The position numbers and the translations under genes were made by a program. A model generated the notes under the pieces. It was not told the origin of the DNA, did not search any database, and saw nothing but the letters and a program-made list of their open reading frames with translations. Positions 27,346-36,686 of a stretch of 53,903 bases of DNA are shown here, in pieces (the stretch's first letter is position 1; the number at the start of each line of letters is the position of its first letter). Source of the DNA: Pelagibius sp. (lineage in GTDB: Bacteria; Pseudomonadota; Alphaproteobacteria; Kiloniellales; Kiloniellaceae). Location of the stretch: assembly GCF_028281305.1 (NCBI RefSeq), contig NZ_JANQKD010000089.1, positions 1-53,903 on the forward strand. Reading direction: 5' to 3'.

Positions 27346-28983
27346 TTAAACGAAACGCCGCAACACAAATATAACACAAGTAGATAGAAACAATTCTACC
27401 AAGTAGAGCCAATTACCCGCATGGGAATAAATGGTTCGACCTGTAGCAGCCTCGGGTAGTTCTGTATCAATAATACCTCGATCATTGAGATTAATTTGAT
27501 CGAGAATTCGACCGTAAGAGTCCACCACTGCCGAAATTCCGTTATTGGCAACACGAATGAGAGGTATTCCTTCTTCAACTGCACGCATTCGCGCAGAGGC
27601 GAAGTGTTGATAGGGACCGCTGGAGTCGCCGAACCAGGCATCGTTAGTCACATTGAGCAGCCAGCGCGGCGCGGCCCTGTCCCCCTCTGCACCCCCCTCT
27701 GCACCCCCCTTTGCGCGCCCCTGTGCGGTCGGGGCGGTGACCTTGCCCGGAAAGATGATCTCGTAACAGATCAGCGGACTGAAGGCCGGCAGCCCGGGCA
27801 GGTCGATGGTCTGCAAACCCGGGCCGGGTGAGAAGTCGCGGCTGCCGGCGGTAAGCTTGGCGAGGCCCAGGAGATCGCGCAGCGGGGTGTACTCTCCGAA
27901 GGGCACCAGGTGCACCTTGTCGAAGGTCGCCGCGATCCGCCCGCTGTCGTCGAGCGCGTAGAGGGAGTTCCAGATCCGTCCTTCCGGCTTGTCCGGCTCG
28001 ACCCGGGGCGCACCGGCAATGAGAAAGCCGCCCGGCGGAACCACGGCGGTGAGTTCGCGCTGCAGCACCGGCTCGGCAGACAGCAGGTAAGGGATCGCGG
28101 TCTCCGCCCAGATGATATGGGTGCGGTTCTCGAAGCCAGGGGCCAGCGACATGCGCATCTGGGTGCGGACATGCTCGGCGCGCAGATCGCGGCGCCACTT
28201 CAGCGCCTGAGGAATGCTCGGCTGCACGAGGCGCAGGCGCACCTCCTCCACCATCGCCGTCCCGGCTGCCGGCGCGCCAGCCAGGCGCCAGGCCCCGTAG
28301 CCCCAGGAGAGCGCGGGCAGCAGCAGCGCCACGGCGACAAAGCCGCGGATACGGTGGCGGCGCCCCGGCCGCCCGGCCAGCAGGGCCGGCGCCGTCGCCG
28401 CGGTCACCGTGATCAGGCTGAGCAGCCAGACGCCCCCCAAAGCGGTGAGCTGTATCGTCTCGGACGAAAAGGCCCAGACCGACCCCATCAGGTTCCAGGG
28501 AAAGCCGGTGAGCACCCAGCTGCGCAGACCTTCGCCCAGCAGCCAGGCGGTCGCGAAACAGACGACGCGGGCCGGCCCCGTCAATCTGCTGCGCGCGGTG
28601 ATCCAGAAGGCCAGGGCGGGAAAAAGCGCCAGACCGGCCGCCAGGCCGCCAACCGCGAAGGGCATGGCAAAGCCGAAACGCTCCGCATCCACCAGAAAGG
28701 CGTGACCCACCCAGTAGAGGCCGACGGCGAAATGACCGGTGCCGAAAGCCCAGCCGGTGAGCGCCGCCTGACGCCCCGTCCTTGCGCCATCGAGGAGCCA
28801 GAACGCACCCACGAAAGCCGGCACCAGGAGCGGCAGGAGATAGAGCGGCGGCATCGCCAGGGACGCAAGTCCGCCGCAGACCGCGGCCAGGCCCAGGCGG
28901 CGCCATCCGCTGAGCGCGGCCAGGCGCTGCGGCCAGGCCCGGGCTTCGCCCTGCGGGCCGCCGGCGCCGGTCTCAGCCGTCAT
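27346..28983 (-). CDS. lnt: Apolipoprotein N-acyltransferase
   Basis: Lnt adds the third acyl chain to lipoproteins in the inner membrane. Several hydrophobic segments cover about 30-240, followed by a nitrilase domain with the catalytic Glu in WAETAIP, Lys in FDKVHLVPFGE and Cys in LICYEIIFP. A Gly-Ala-Glu-Gly repeat insert (about 427-436) is extra. The last 90-100 codons (27346 to about 27640) have far lower GC than the rest. The ATG at 28983 overlaps the corC stop region; an ATG at 29013 is the alternative. Length is 545 aa. Confidence 0.93.
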   Translation of the reverse strand: MTAETGAGGPQGEARAWPQRLAALSGWRRLGLAAVCGGLASLAMPPLYLLPLLVPAFVGAFWLLDGARTGRQAALTGWAFGTGHFAVGLYWVGHAFLVDAERFGFAMPFAVGGLAAGLALFPALAFWITARSRLTGPARVVCFATAWLLGEGLRSWVLTGFPWNLMGSVWAFSSETIQLTALGGVWLLSLITVTAATAPALLAGRPGRRHRIRGFVAVALLLPALSWGYGAWRLAGAPAAGTAMVEEVRLRLVQPSIPQALKWRRDLRAEHVRTQMRMSLAPGFENRTHIIWAETAIPYLLSAEPVLQRELTAVVPPGGFLIAGAPRVEPDKPEGRIWNSLYALDDSGRIAATFDKVHLVPFGEYTPLRDLLGLAKLTAGSRDFSPGPGLQTIDLPGLPAFSPLICYEIIFPGKVTAPTAQGRAKGGAEGGAEGDRAAPRWLLNVTNDAWFGDSSGPYQHFASARMRAVEEGIPLIRVANNGISAVVDSYGRILDQINLNDRGIIDTELPEAATGRTIYSHAGNWLYLVELFLSTCVIFVLRRFV

Positions 28984-29905
28984 TGCCGTGACGGGCAAGA
29001 CGGTCAGCGACATTGTGAACGCGCAGACGCTTCACCCGGCGCGGATCGGCCTCCAGAACCTCGAAGCTGACACCGCTGCTTTCGTGTTCGACCAACTCGC
29101 CACGGCCGGGCACACGCCCGGCCAGAGAGAACAGCAACCCACCCAGGGTGTCGATGTCCTCTTCGCGTTCCTCCTCCGACAGCACCGGACCGATCTTGGC
29201 CTCGAATTCCTCGATGGTGGCCCGGGCGTCGGCCAGCAGACTGCCGTCCGCGCGTTCGATCAGCTTCGGCCCTTCGGCGACGTCGTGCTCGTCTTCGATT
29301 TCGCCGACGATCTCCTCGACCAGGTCTTCGATGGTCACCAGCCCGTCGATCCCGCCGAACTCATCCACCACCAGCGCCATGTGAACGCGCGAGAGGCGCA
29401 TCTCCAAGAGCAGGTCGAGCACGCGCATGGAGGGGGCGACGACGAGAATGCGGCGCACGAGGTCGACCAGATCGAAGGTGCGCTCGCCCTTCATGTAGGT
29501 CAGCACGTCCTTGATGTGGACGATGCCGACCACCTCGTCCAGGGTCTCGCGGTAGACCGGCAGGCGCGAGTGTCCGGCCTCGCTCATCACATCGATGAGC
29601 GCCTCGATAGGCGTGTCGAGATCGACCGCGACGATATCGGCGCGCGGCACCATGACGTCATAGGCGGTGAGGTGGCGCAGCCGCAGGATGTTGGAGAGCA
29701 TGACCCGCTCGTCGCTGCTGATCGGCGCAACGACCTCCTCCTCGCCCTCGACCTCCTTGATCTCGTCGATGATCTCTTCAAGGGTTTCGCGCAGCTGGGC
29801 TTCGCTCTGCCGCGACTTCACCAGCCCGCGCAGACGCTGCCAGAGCCCTATGCCGTTCTGGCCGTTGCCCCGGGGACTTCGTCCGTTGCCGGAAGGTTCG
29901 GCCAT
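28973..29905 (-). CDS. corC: CorC/HlyC-type CBS-domain protein
   Basis: This 310-aa cytoplasmic protein has two CBS domains (MVPRADIVAVDLDTPIEALIDVMSEAGHSRLPVY at about 84-118 and MALVVDEFGGIDGLVTIEDLVEEIVG at about 175-200) and a CorC_HlyC domain at the C terminus (DTLGGLLFSLAGRVPGRGELV). It lacks the membrane domain of larger CNNM relatives. The role in magnesium/cobalt export is inferred from family. It is part of the ybeY-corC-lnt envelope/translation cluster. Confidence 0.92.
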   Translation of the reverse strand: MAEPSGNGRSPRGNGQNGIGLWQRLRGLVKSRQSEAQLRETLEEIIDEIKEVEGEEEVVAPISSDERVMLSNILRLRHLTAYDVMVPRADIVAVDLDTPIEALIDVMSEAGHSRLPVYRETLDEVVGIVHIKDVLTYMKGERTFDLVDLVRRILVVAPSMRVLDLLLEMRLSRVHMALVVDEFGGIDGLVTIEDLVEEIVGEIEDEHDVAEGPKLIERADGSLLADARATIEEFEAKIGPVLSEEEREEDIDTLGGLLFSLAGRVPGRGELVEHESSGVSFEVLEADPRRVKRLRVHNVADRLARHGNDG

Positions 29906-29908
29906 GGC

Positions 29909-30700
29909 TCAGCTCCCGCCGCCAGAGACAGAACGACCGGAGGCGGAATGCGCAGGGATATCGTTACCGTGGACGTCTTGACCGGGGACATCCTGACCGG
30001 GGACATCCTGACCCGCCGGGCCCCCGCCCGGCCCGTCCGGCGCCTGCAGGTCCGCGGGGGTGTAAGGGTCGGCGGGGGTGTAAGGGTCGGCGGGGGTGTA
30101 AGGGTCTGCGGGGGTGTAAGGGTCGGCCACCCCCAGGCCGGCCAGCACTGCCACCTCCAGGGACTCCATGATGTCGGCTTCCGCGTCGGTGGTGTGATCG
30201 TAGCCGAGTAGATGCAGAAAGCCGTGCACGAGCAGATGCGTGCTGTGATCGGCGATACTCTTGCGCTGCTCCGCGGCTTCGCGCAGCACCGTTTCACGGG
30301 CCAGGACGATATCGCCCAGCAGGCGCGGCGGCGCGCCCGCTGGGTCCCGGGCCGGCGGGGCCTCTCCCATCATGGTCGGGGCCCCGTCCATGTTCGGAAA
30401 AGACAGAACGTTGGTCGGGCCTTCGCGCCCGCGGTAGCCCTTGTTCAGGGCGGCGACAGCGTCGTCGTCGGCGAAGACCAGGCTCACTTCGAGCCGCTCG
30501 CCAGCCGTATGGCCGGGGTCGCGCCGCGCCGCGCCCTGCAGCCCCGCCTCGATCGACCGCCGGGCGATCGCCTCCAGTCCGGCGACATGCTCTTTCCACG
30601 CCTCGTCCTGGACGATGATGGCGATCTCCAGCCGGCCCGTTCCGGTTAAGGCGTTCCCAGATGCGTCGTTGCCAGATGTTTCGTTCATTGTCTCGGCCAT
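29909..30700 (-). CDS. ybeY: Endoribonuclease YbeY with repeat-rich C-terminal extension
   Basis: YbeY is a zinc-dependent RNase for 16S rRNA 3'-end maturation and quality control. The zinc motif HGFLHLLGYDH is at about 159-169. The core ends near residue 190. The remaining roughly 70 residues are unusual: four copies of DPYTPA followed by GQDVP repeats and a Ser/Gly tail. At 263 aa it is much longer than the usual 150-170 aa. It ends 3 bp before corC. Confidence 0.93.
   Translation of the reverse strand: MAETMNETSGNDASGNALTGTGRLEIAIIVQDEAWKEHVAGLEAIARRSIEAGLQGAARRDPGHTAGERLEVSLVFADDDAVAALNKGYRGREGPTNVLSFPNMDGAPTMMGEAPPARDPAGAPPRLLGDIVLARETVLREAAEQRKSIADHSTHLLVHGFLHLLGYDHTTDAEADIMESLEVAVLAGLGVADPYTPADPYTPADPYTPADPYTPADLQAPDGPGGGPAGQDVPGQDVPGQDVHGNDIPAHSASGRSVSGGGS
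30054..30125. repeat. 18-bp tandem repeat, 4 units, inside ybeY
   Basis: Four nearly identical 18-bp units (GCGGGGGTGTAAGGGTCG on the plus strand; one base differs in unit 3) encode the DPYTPA repeat. A 15-bp repeat encoding GQDVP lies next to it at about 29975-30010. Positions may be off by a base. Confidence 0.85.
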
Positions 30701-30763
30701 CGGTTCCGGCGGCGGCAGCCCCTGATCCCAGTGCCCCAGATGAGGTCCCGGGGAGGGCCAGTC

Positions 30764-31810
30764 CTATCGCTGCGGACCGAAAAGATCTCCCTCCCCGGAT
30801 CTGCTGGCGTCGTAGGCGGCATAGGCACGCACGATGCGTGTCACCAGGGAATGGCGCACGACATCTGCTGCCGTGAACTGGACAAAGGCGACCCCTTCCA
30901 TATCGGCCAGGATGCCGGCGGCCTCGCGAAGGCCCGAGGGCGCACCCCTGGGCAGGTCGATCTGCGAGAGATCGCCGGTGATCACCATGCGGCTGTTCTC
31001 GCCCAAACGGGTCAGGGCCATCTTCATCTGCACCGGCGTGGTGTTCTGCGCCTCGTCAAGAATGATGAAGGCGTTGGAGAGTGTGCGGCCCCGCATGAAG
31101 GCAAGCGGCGCCACTTCGATCTCACCGTTCGACAGGCGGCTGGCGACCTGGGTGGCGGGCAGCATGTCGTAGAGCGCGTCGTAGAGCGGCCGCAGATAGG
31201 GATCCACCTTTTCGGTCAGATCGCCGGGCAGGAAGCCAAGCCGCTCGCCGGCTTCGACGGCCGGGCGCGAGAGGATGATCCGCTCGACCACGCCGTCGAT
31301 CAGCATCGAGATCGCCATCGCCGCGGCCAGATAGGTCTTGCCGGTGCCGGCCGGCCCGATGCCGAAGACCATCTCGTGGCTGCGCAGGGCCTGAACGTAG
31401 GCCTTCTGCCCCGGCGACCGCGGCGTCAGGCGCCGCTTGCGGGTCACAATCGCCAGCTCGTCGGAATGCACCGCCGCCGCGGCATGATGGCCGCTTTCGT
31501 GGTCAGGCGCCTGGACCGCCATGCGGATCACCGCATCGACCTCGCCGTCGCCGACGTCGAGACCCTTGCGCAGCCGTTCGTAAAGCGCGGTGAGGGCGGC
31601 GTTGGCGGCCTCTACGGAATCCGCCGGACCGGTGATCGCCAGGCGGTTGCCGCGCGAGGCAAGGCTCACGCCGAGCTGTTGCTCGATGCGCAGCAGGTTC
31701 TGATCGTGCTCGCCGTAGAGCAGCGGCAGAAGACTGTTGTCATCGAACTGCAGGAAGATCGGCTCACCCTTGCGGCCCTCGGCCGCGCCGCTGAGACTGT
31801 CTGAGCTCAA
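30764..31810 (-). CDS. phoH: PhoH-like ATPase
   Basis: This 348-aa cytoplasmic NTPase has a short N-terminal KH-like part ([29 protein letters not shown]) and Walker [14 protein letters not shown] at about 148. Walker B-like [11 protein letters not shown] is near 240 and [11 protein letters not shown] follows. The family (YbeZ) works with YbeY in rRNA processing. The start is TTG at 31810 with AAGGA upstream, overlapping the miaB stop. Confidence 0.93.
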   Translation of the reverse strand: MSSDSLSGAAEGRKGEPIFLQFDDNSLLPLLYGEHDQNLLRIEQQLGVSLASRGNRLAITGPADSVEAANAALTALYERLRKGLDVGDGEVDAVIRMAVQAPDHESGHHAAAAVHSDELAIVTRKRRLTPRSPGQKAYVQALRSHEMVFGIGPAGTGKTYLAAAMAISMLIDGVVERIILSRPAVEAGERLGFLPGDLTEKVDPYLRPLYDALYDMLPATQVASRLSNGEIEVAPLAFMRGRTLSNAFIILDEAQNTTPVQMKMALTRLGENSRMVITGDLSQIDLPRGAPSGLREAAGILADMEGVAFVQFTAADVVRHSLVTRIVRAYAAYDASRSGEGDLFGPQR

Positions 31811-33273
31811 GCTGAGATCCTTGCGCTTGCCGGGGCCTGTGCGGGGCCTTCTGCCAGAGAGTCGACCGCAGCGGCAACGGCTTTGGAAGCACGGCGGTCC
31901 TCGGCGATCAGGTCCTCGGCCATGACCAGGCGGCCGGAGAGGGAGTTGGCGGTGGCACCCTCGATGGCGACGTCGAGCAGCGCGCCGGTCAAGCGGCCCT
32001 GGCCGACGGAAGAGACCGGCACGTGGACGGATTGCATGTAGGGGCTGCGGCCGACCAACTGGCCGGCCTTGCGCCCCGGCCTCTCGAGCAGCACCGGAAG
32101 CGTCTTGCCGACGCAGGCCCGGTTGAAGGCCATGGCCTGAGCGCCGAGCAGTTGCTGCAAAGCCGCCAGGCGTTCGGTCTTGACCTCTTCGGGCACCTGA
32201 TCGGCCTCGACCGCCGCCGGAGTGCCCGGGCGCGGGCTGTATTTGAAGGAGTAGGCCTGGGCGTAGCCGACCTCGGTGACCAGGCGCAGGGTTGCGGCAA
32301 AGTCGGCATCGGTTTCGCCGGGAAAGCCGACGATGAAGTCCGACGACAGGGCGATGTCGGGCCGTGCCAGCCGCAACCGGTCGACGATGCGCAGATAGTC
32401 GTCGGCGCTGTGCTGGCGGTTCATGGCGGCCAGCACCCGGTCGGAGCCCGATTGCACCGGCAGATGCAGATAGGGCATGACCTTGGGGTCTTCGCCGTGG
32501 GCGGCGATCAGTGCATCGTCCATGTCACGCGGGTGCGAGGTGGTGTACCGCAGGCGGGTGACGCCCTCGATCTCTGCGACCGCCCGCAGCAGCCGGCCGA
32601 GACCCCAGGTTCCGCCGTCGGCGGCCTCGCCGTGATAGGCATTGACGTTCTGGCCGAGCAGCGTGATCTCCTGCGCGCCGGCAGCGGCGAGACGCCGGGC
32701 CTCAGCCAGCACCGCGGCGACCGGCCGCGAGAACTCCGCCCCGCGGGTATAGGGAACCACGCAGAAGCTGCAGAATTTGTCGCAGCCCTCCTGGATCGAC
32801 AGAAAGGCGGCGGCCCCGGGATCGGCGCTTTCTTCCGGCAGGTGATCGAACTTCGACTCCACGGGAAAGTCGATATCCAGATGGCCGCCGGCGCGCGCGG
32901 CCCGGACTACCATCTCGGGCAGGCGGTGATAGGTCTGCGGACCGAAGACCAGATCCACCTGGGGCGCGCGGCGCAGGATCTCATCGCCCTCGGCCTGGGC
33001 CACGCAACCGGCGACCGCCAGCACCATCTCGCCACCTGCGGCGCGGCGCTCCTCCTTGAAGGCACGCAGACGGCCCAGTTCGGAGAACACCTTTTCCGAG
33101 GCTTTCTCGCGGATGTGGCAGGTGTTGAGGATCACCATGTCGGCGCCGCGCGGACTGTCGGCCGGCGCATAGCCGAGCGGCGCCAGGACGTCTGCCATCC
33201 TCGCGGAATCGTAGACGTTCATCTGACAGCCGTAGGTCTTGATGAAGAGGCGTTTTTTGCGGTTCTGCTTCAC
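31807..33273 (-). CDS. miaB: tRNA-2-methylthio-N6-dimethylallyladenosine synthase
   Basis: This 488-aa radical-SAM methylthiotransferase modifies A37 of tRNAs. An N-terminal UPF0004 domain has three Cys ([23 protein letters not shown]). The radical-SAM CxxxCxxC is [12 protein letters not shown] at about 165. A TRAM domain ends the protein. A GTG at 33273 with AGGA upstream gives the family N terminus ([18 protein letters not shown]); an ATG at 33348 is possible. Confidence 0.95.
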   Translation of the reverse strand: MKQNRKKRLFIKTYGCQMNVYDSARMADVLAPLGYAPADSPRGADMVILNTCHIREKASEKVFSELGRLRAFKEERRAAGGEMVLAVAGCVAQAEGDEILRRAPQVDLVFGPQTYHRLPEMVVRAARAGGHLDIDFPVESKFDHLPEESADPGAAAFLSIQEGCDKFCSFCVVPYTRGAEFSRPVAAVLAEARRLAAAGAQEITLLGQNVNAYHGEAADGGTWGLGRLLRAVAEIEGVTRLRYTTSHPRDMDDALIAAHGEDPKVMPYLHLPVQSGSDRVLAAMNRQHSADDYLRIVDRLRLARPDIALSSDFIVGFPGETDADFAATLRLVTEVGYAQAYSFKYSPRPGTPAAVEADQVPEEVKTERLAALQQLLGAQAMAFNRACVGKTLPVLLERPGRKAGQLVGRSPYMQSVHVPVSSVGQGRLTGALLDVAIEGATANSLSGRLVMAEDLIAEDRRASKAVAAAVDSLAEGPAQAPASARISA

Positions 33274-33448
33274 ACTCGTCCTAATCTGGCGTCCTGTATC
33301 CGGCCCGACCCTGCAGATCGTCGGCGCCGCCCGGAAACTGCGGCCCACGATGCGCGGCCTGAGCCGATACCCCTCTCTCCGACAACCCTTTCTATAGTAC
33401 CATATTTCGCCCCGGCGAACCCCCGCCTAAAGCGGCGCAAGCCCGCGC

Positions 33449-34273
33449 TCATCCCGCCTCCAGCAGGCCCGCAGGGCGCTGCGGGCGCCCGGACAGCGCC
33501 GAAGCCACACCGCCGGACACCACGGCATGACAGTGGTCGCAGAGCGCCTTGCGGGAGCCGAAGCCCTCAATGGTCACCGGCTCATGATACTCCACAACCA
33601 CCGTTACATAGCCGAGGCTCAGCGCGTGCCAGAGATGGGGGCCCAGCTCCATATCGCCGTACCAGGCAAAAAACGGCCTTAGATAGCGCCCCAGAGGCAC
33701 GCCGTCGAGTCTCGTATAGCTGATGGAAACCGGCTGGATGGTAAGGGCCTGCCCGCGCGGACGGCGCTCGGCAACCGAGAAGAGGGCGCTCTTGAACGGC
33801 AGAATACCGTTGCCGTCGCCGGAAGTGCCTTCGGCGAAGAGCACCAGATCGTCGCCCTCCTCCAGCCGCCGGGCGATTTCATCGCGGTGCTCGGCGGTGC
33901 GCTGGGCGCGGCGTTCGACGAAGACGGTCTCCTGCAGCCTGGCGAGCCAGGAGAAGAAGGGCCATGTGGCGACCTCCGCCTTGGCGACGAAGGAAACCTT
34001 GGAGAGCGCCCCCAGGATCTCCACGTCGAGGTAGGAGACATGATTGGCGACGAAGAGCGTCGGATGCGCCTGGGAGACCTCGCCGCGCGCCTCGATCCGA
34101 ATGCCCAGAATCCGGCAGGAGTGGCGGTGGTACCAGTGCGGCAGTGTCTTGCGCAGCGGCCAGCGCAGGCTTACCGCCAACCACTGCACCGGCATTACGG
34201 CTGCGGTAAAGGTGAAGTAGACCAGCATGCGGCCGACGGCGGTCGTCGGCGAGCCGAAGTTCGGGGCAGTCAT
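33449..34273 (-). CDS. olsA: Lysophospholipid acyltransferase, probable ornithine-lipid O-acyltransferase OlsA
   Basis: The 274-aa PlsC-type acyltransferase has one N-terminal hydrophobic segment (YFTFTAAVMPVQWLAV) and the four acyltransferase blocks: NHVSYLD (about 78), FVERR (about 117), FAEGTSGDG (about 148) and IQPVSISY (about 182). It directly follows an OlsB-like gene, so the second acylation of ornithine lipid is the best guess. A general phospholipid role as PlsC is the alternative. Confidence 0.8.
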   Translation of the reverse strand: MTAPNFGSPTTAVGRMLVYFTFTAAVMPVQWLAVSLRWPLRKTLPHWYHRHSCRILGIRIEARGEVSQAHPTLFVANHVSYLDVEILGALSKVSFVAKAEVATWPFFSWLARLQETVFVERRAQRTAEHRDEIARRLEEGDDLVLFAEGTSGDGNGILPFKSALFSVAERRPRGQALTIQPVSISYTRLDGVPLGRYLRPFFAWYGDMELGPHLWHALSLGYVTVVVEYHEPVTIEGFGSRKALCDHCHAVVSGGVASALSGRPQRPAGLLEAG

Positions 34274-34323
34274 AGGCTGAGAGGCGTCATGGGCTAGGAG
34301 GCCGTCTTGGAACCAGAGAGATC

Positions 34324-35199
34324 CTAGCGGGCGCTTCCGGGGCCCTGCCCAGCGCCGGAGGACACGCCCTGTGCCAGGGCGCCGGCCGACGAACCGGGCT
34401 CCTCGCGCTTATAGTGGCGCAGGTACTTTTCGGTGACCCAGTCGGTCTTCACGACGATGCAGACATCGGTGGTGCCGAAGTCGTGGTCGACCACCGCGCC
34501 ATCGCCGACGAAGCCGCCGAGCCGCAGGTATCCTTTGATCAGCGGCGGCAGGGCCTGCCGCGCCTCGGAAATCTGGACCTCTTCGATGGGTAGCAGATCC
34601 ATGGCCACCCGCCGGTCGTCCACCGCCCGGGCCCGCAGCGCCGGCGGCGCCAGGTGGTGATGGTAGAGATAGGACAGCGGCAGTTTCAGTTGCTGCGGGT
34701 CGGTACCCGGCAGGCTGGCGCAGCCGAACATGATGCTGATGTTGTAGTAGAAGACATACTCCGCAATGCCGCGCCAGAGCAGTTGCATGGCCGCACCGCT
34801 GCGGCAGGTGGGATCGACGCAGGACCGCCCGAGTTCCAGGATCTCGCCGGGATAGGACTCGATTGCGGCGATGTCGTACTCGTCGACCGAATAGAACTGT
34901 CCGCGCCGGGTCGCACCCTCGCGGCGCATCACCCGGTAGGTCCCGACCACCGACTCCGGCCCGCTGCCGCGCTCTTCGTCGAACACCAGAAGATGATCAC
35001 AGAAATCGTCGAAGGAATCGAAGTCGCGCCGGGCCGCGCGCATTTCCGCTGTCGGCTGGGCCGCCATCTGCTCGTAGAAGATACGGTATCGCAAGGCCTG
35101 CGCCGCAAGGATCTCGGCAGGGTCTTCCGCCAGGCGGATACGCAGATTGCCGACGGCGACGTCGACCGGGCGATCGGCTTTTGATTCCGCAAGGCTCAT
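34324..35199 (-). CDS. olsB: OlsB-like ornithine-acyl N-acyltransferase (GNAT fold)
   Basis: This 291-aa protein shows the pattern of OlsB and hemolysin-like acyltransferases: LRYRIFYEQM, FDDFCDHLLVFDEE, VVGTYRVMRREGA, ILELGRSCVDPTCRSGAAMQLLWRGIAEYV. OlsB N-acylates ornithine from acyl-ACP as the first step of phosphate-free ornithine lipids. Pairing with the PlsC-like gene 50 bp downstream supports this. The ATG at 35199 is the likely start. Whether the amino acid is ornithine is not shown by sequence alone. Confidence 0.8.
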   Translation of the reverse strand: MSLAESKADRPVDVAVGNLRIRLAEDPAEILAAQALRYRIFYEQMAAQPTAEMRAARRDFDSFDDFCDHLLVFDEERGSGPESVVGTYRVMRREGATRRGQFYSVDEYDIAAIESYPGEILELGRSCVDPTCRSGAAMQLLWRGIAEYVFYYNISIMFGCASLPGTDPQQLKLPLSYLYHHHLAPPALRARAVDDRRVAMDLLPIEEVQISEARQALPPLIKGYLRLGGFVGDGAVVDHDFGTTDVCIVVKTDWVTEKYLRHYKREEPGSSAGALAQGVSSGAGQGPGSAR

Positions 35200-35290
35200 G
35201 CAACATCCATACAACTATGCGTTAACACTGGCAAAGACTCATCCGCCTGTGCCGCGCGATGCAGCTTCCGCCGAGGTCTCGACGCAGCCC

Positions 35291-35743
35291 CTAGCCCTTG
35301 GACCCGGACGATTTGGGAGCGTCTTTCTCCTCTTCGCGGCTCAGGCGCACGCCATAGAGTTCAAGACGGTGGTCCACCAGCCGATAGCCCAGCGCCTTGG
35401 CAACCTCGTTCTGCAGGCGCTCGATCTCCTCATTGGTGAACTCGACGACCTCGCCGGTTTTCACATCGATCAGATGGTCATGATGCTCGTCCGGACGCTC
35501 TTCGTAGCGCGCACGCCCGTCGCCGAAATCGTGGCGCTCCAGGATACTCGCTTCCTCGAACAGCTTGACGGTGCGGTAGACCGTCGCGATGGAGATCCGC
35601 GGGTCGCGCTCCACGGCCCGCTGGTAGACCATTTCCACATCCGGATGGTCGGTCGATTCCGACAGCACACGCGCTATCACGCGCCGCTGCTCGGTCATCT
35701 TCAGACCCTTTTCAATACACAGTTTTTCCAGGCGATCCGGCAT
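35291..35743 (-). CDS. fur: Ferric/manganese uptake regulator Fur (Mur)
   Basis: This 150-aa Fur protein has a winged helix (GLKMTEQRRVIARVLSES, then ISIATVYRTVKLFEEASIL) and the metal motif HHDHLID at residues 87-93. It has only one cysteine (Cys9), so the CxxC structural zinc sites of E. coli Fur are missing, as in many alphaproteobacterial Fur/Mur proteins. Together with irr the window encodes both iron-linked regulators. The gene has its own 261-base upstream spacer. Confidence 0.9.
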   Translation of the reverse strand: MPDRLEKLCIEKGLKMTEQRRVIARVLSESTDHPDVEMVYQRAVERDPRISIATVYRTVKLFEEASILERHDFGDGRARYEERPDEHHDHLIDVKTGEVVEFTNEEIERLQNEVAKALGYRLVDHRLELYGVRLSREEEKDAPKSSGSKG

Positions 35744-36004
35744 ACTTTCCCCAACCCATAATCGGCCACCAAGCGTCGCAGAGCCCGGCGGCCGCTCGCT
35801 CCACGGTCCGCAGCGCCGTTTGACGGAACACCCTCACTTGCGCACCCGAGCCCTGTCCCTAACCGACCAGTATAACGGAAGAGACGCCACCCACCTAATA
35901 GGCGGAGGCGCCTTCTTTCATAGAGATATCCAATTGGGAAGACCGCTTCGGCGCCCGGCAGCGCCGCGCAGTGCAGCGAAGCCGAACCGCCCCGGACACT
36001 GCGC
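35744..36004. promoter_or_regulatory. fur upstream region
   Basis: This 261-base spacer between fur and mucR has a possible -10 (TATACT on the minus strand, about 35869-35874) without a good -35. No ORF is convincing and I saw no clear Fur-box palindrome. Confidence 0.3.
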
Positions 36005-36415
36005 CTACTTCCGGCGCGCGCGCGTACCCAAGCCAATCTGCTTGGCCAGCTTGCTGCGCTGCTTGGCATAGTTGGGCGCGACCATGGGATAGTCGGCCGG
36101 CAAGCCCCAGCGCTCGCGGTAGTCCTCCGGCGACATGTCGTAGGCGGTCTTCAGATGCCGCTTCAGCATCTTGAGCTTCTTGCCGTCTTCGAGGCAGACG
36201 ATATGGTCCGGCGTCACCGACTTCTTGATCGGCACGGCCGGCGACGGCCGTTCCGGTTCACGCTCCCGCGCGGTCCCGACGTTCGACAGCGTCTCGTAGA
36301 CGTCACGAATGATCATCGGCAGGTCGGTAACCGCAACCGAGTTGTTGGAGACGTGCGCAGCGACGATGTTCGTCGTCAAGGAAAGCAATTCGCTTTGCTT
36401 CGCTTGCTCAGACAT
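36005..36415 (-). CDS. mucR: MucR/Ros-family transcriptional regulator
   Basis: The 136-aa protein has an N-terminal oligomerisation region (LLSLTTNIVAAHVSNNSVAVTDLP) and the MucR DNA-binding domain IVCLEDGKKLKMLKRHLKTAYDMSPEDY (72-99). MucR is an H-NS-like global regulator that binds AT-rich DNA. Cys74 and His87 are kept, but the second Cys is Asp77 and the last His is Tyr92. A promoter with a 17-bp spacer lies at 36449-36477, so translation most likely starts at ATG 36415 rather than GTG 36436. Confidence 0.93.
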   Translation of the reverse strand: MSEQAKQSELLSLTTNIVAAHVSNNSVAVTDLPMIIRDVYETLSNVGTAREREPERPSPAVPIKKSVTPDHIVCLEDGKKLKMLKRHLKTAYDMSPEDYRERWGLPADYPMVAPNYAKQRSKLAKQIGLGTRARRK

Positions 36416-36448
36416 TGACCTCTTGAACTCCTCCACATTGCTGTGGCC

Positions 36449-36477
36449 TATATAAAAATTCTTCGAAAGAGAATCAA
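36449..36477 (-). promoter_or_regulatory. Promoter of mucR in an AT-rich tract
   Basis: On the minus strand TTGATT (36477-36472) and TATATA (36454-36449) are separated by 17 bases. The surrounding 36437-36560 is conspicuously AT-rich, the kind of DNA MucR binds, so autoregulation is likely. The rest of the gap to 36686 shows no gene. Confidence 0.65.
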
Positions 36478-36686
36478 CAATTATTCAATACGAAAATAAT
36501 AAATAACCGAACTGGCAAGGCGTTGACTTCTCTTTTCCAAATGACCCAGAAGATATACATCAAAGACGCGCCAATTGCGCCAAGACCGGCGGGTTCCAGG
36601 CCGGGCGCTGCAGAGTTGCGCCCGATAAGGGCCCCGGCGCCGCAGCAGGCGGCAGACTGCAGGCGCAATCGTAGGACTCCTGGGGT

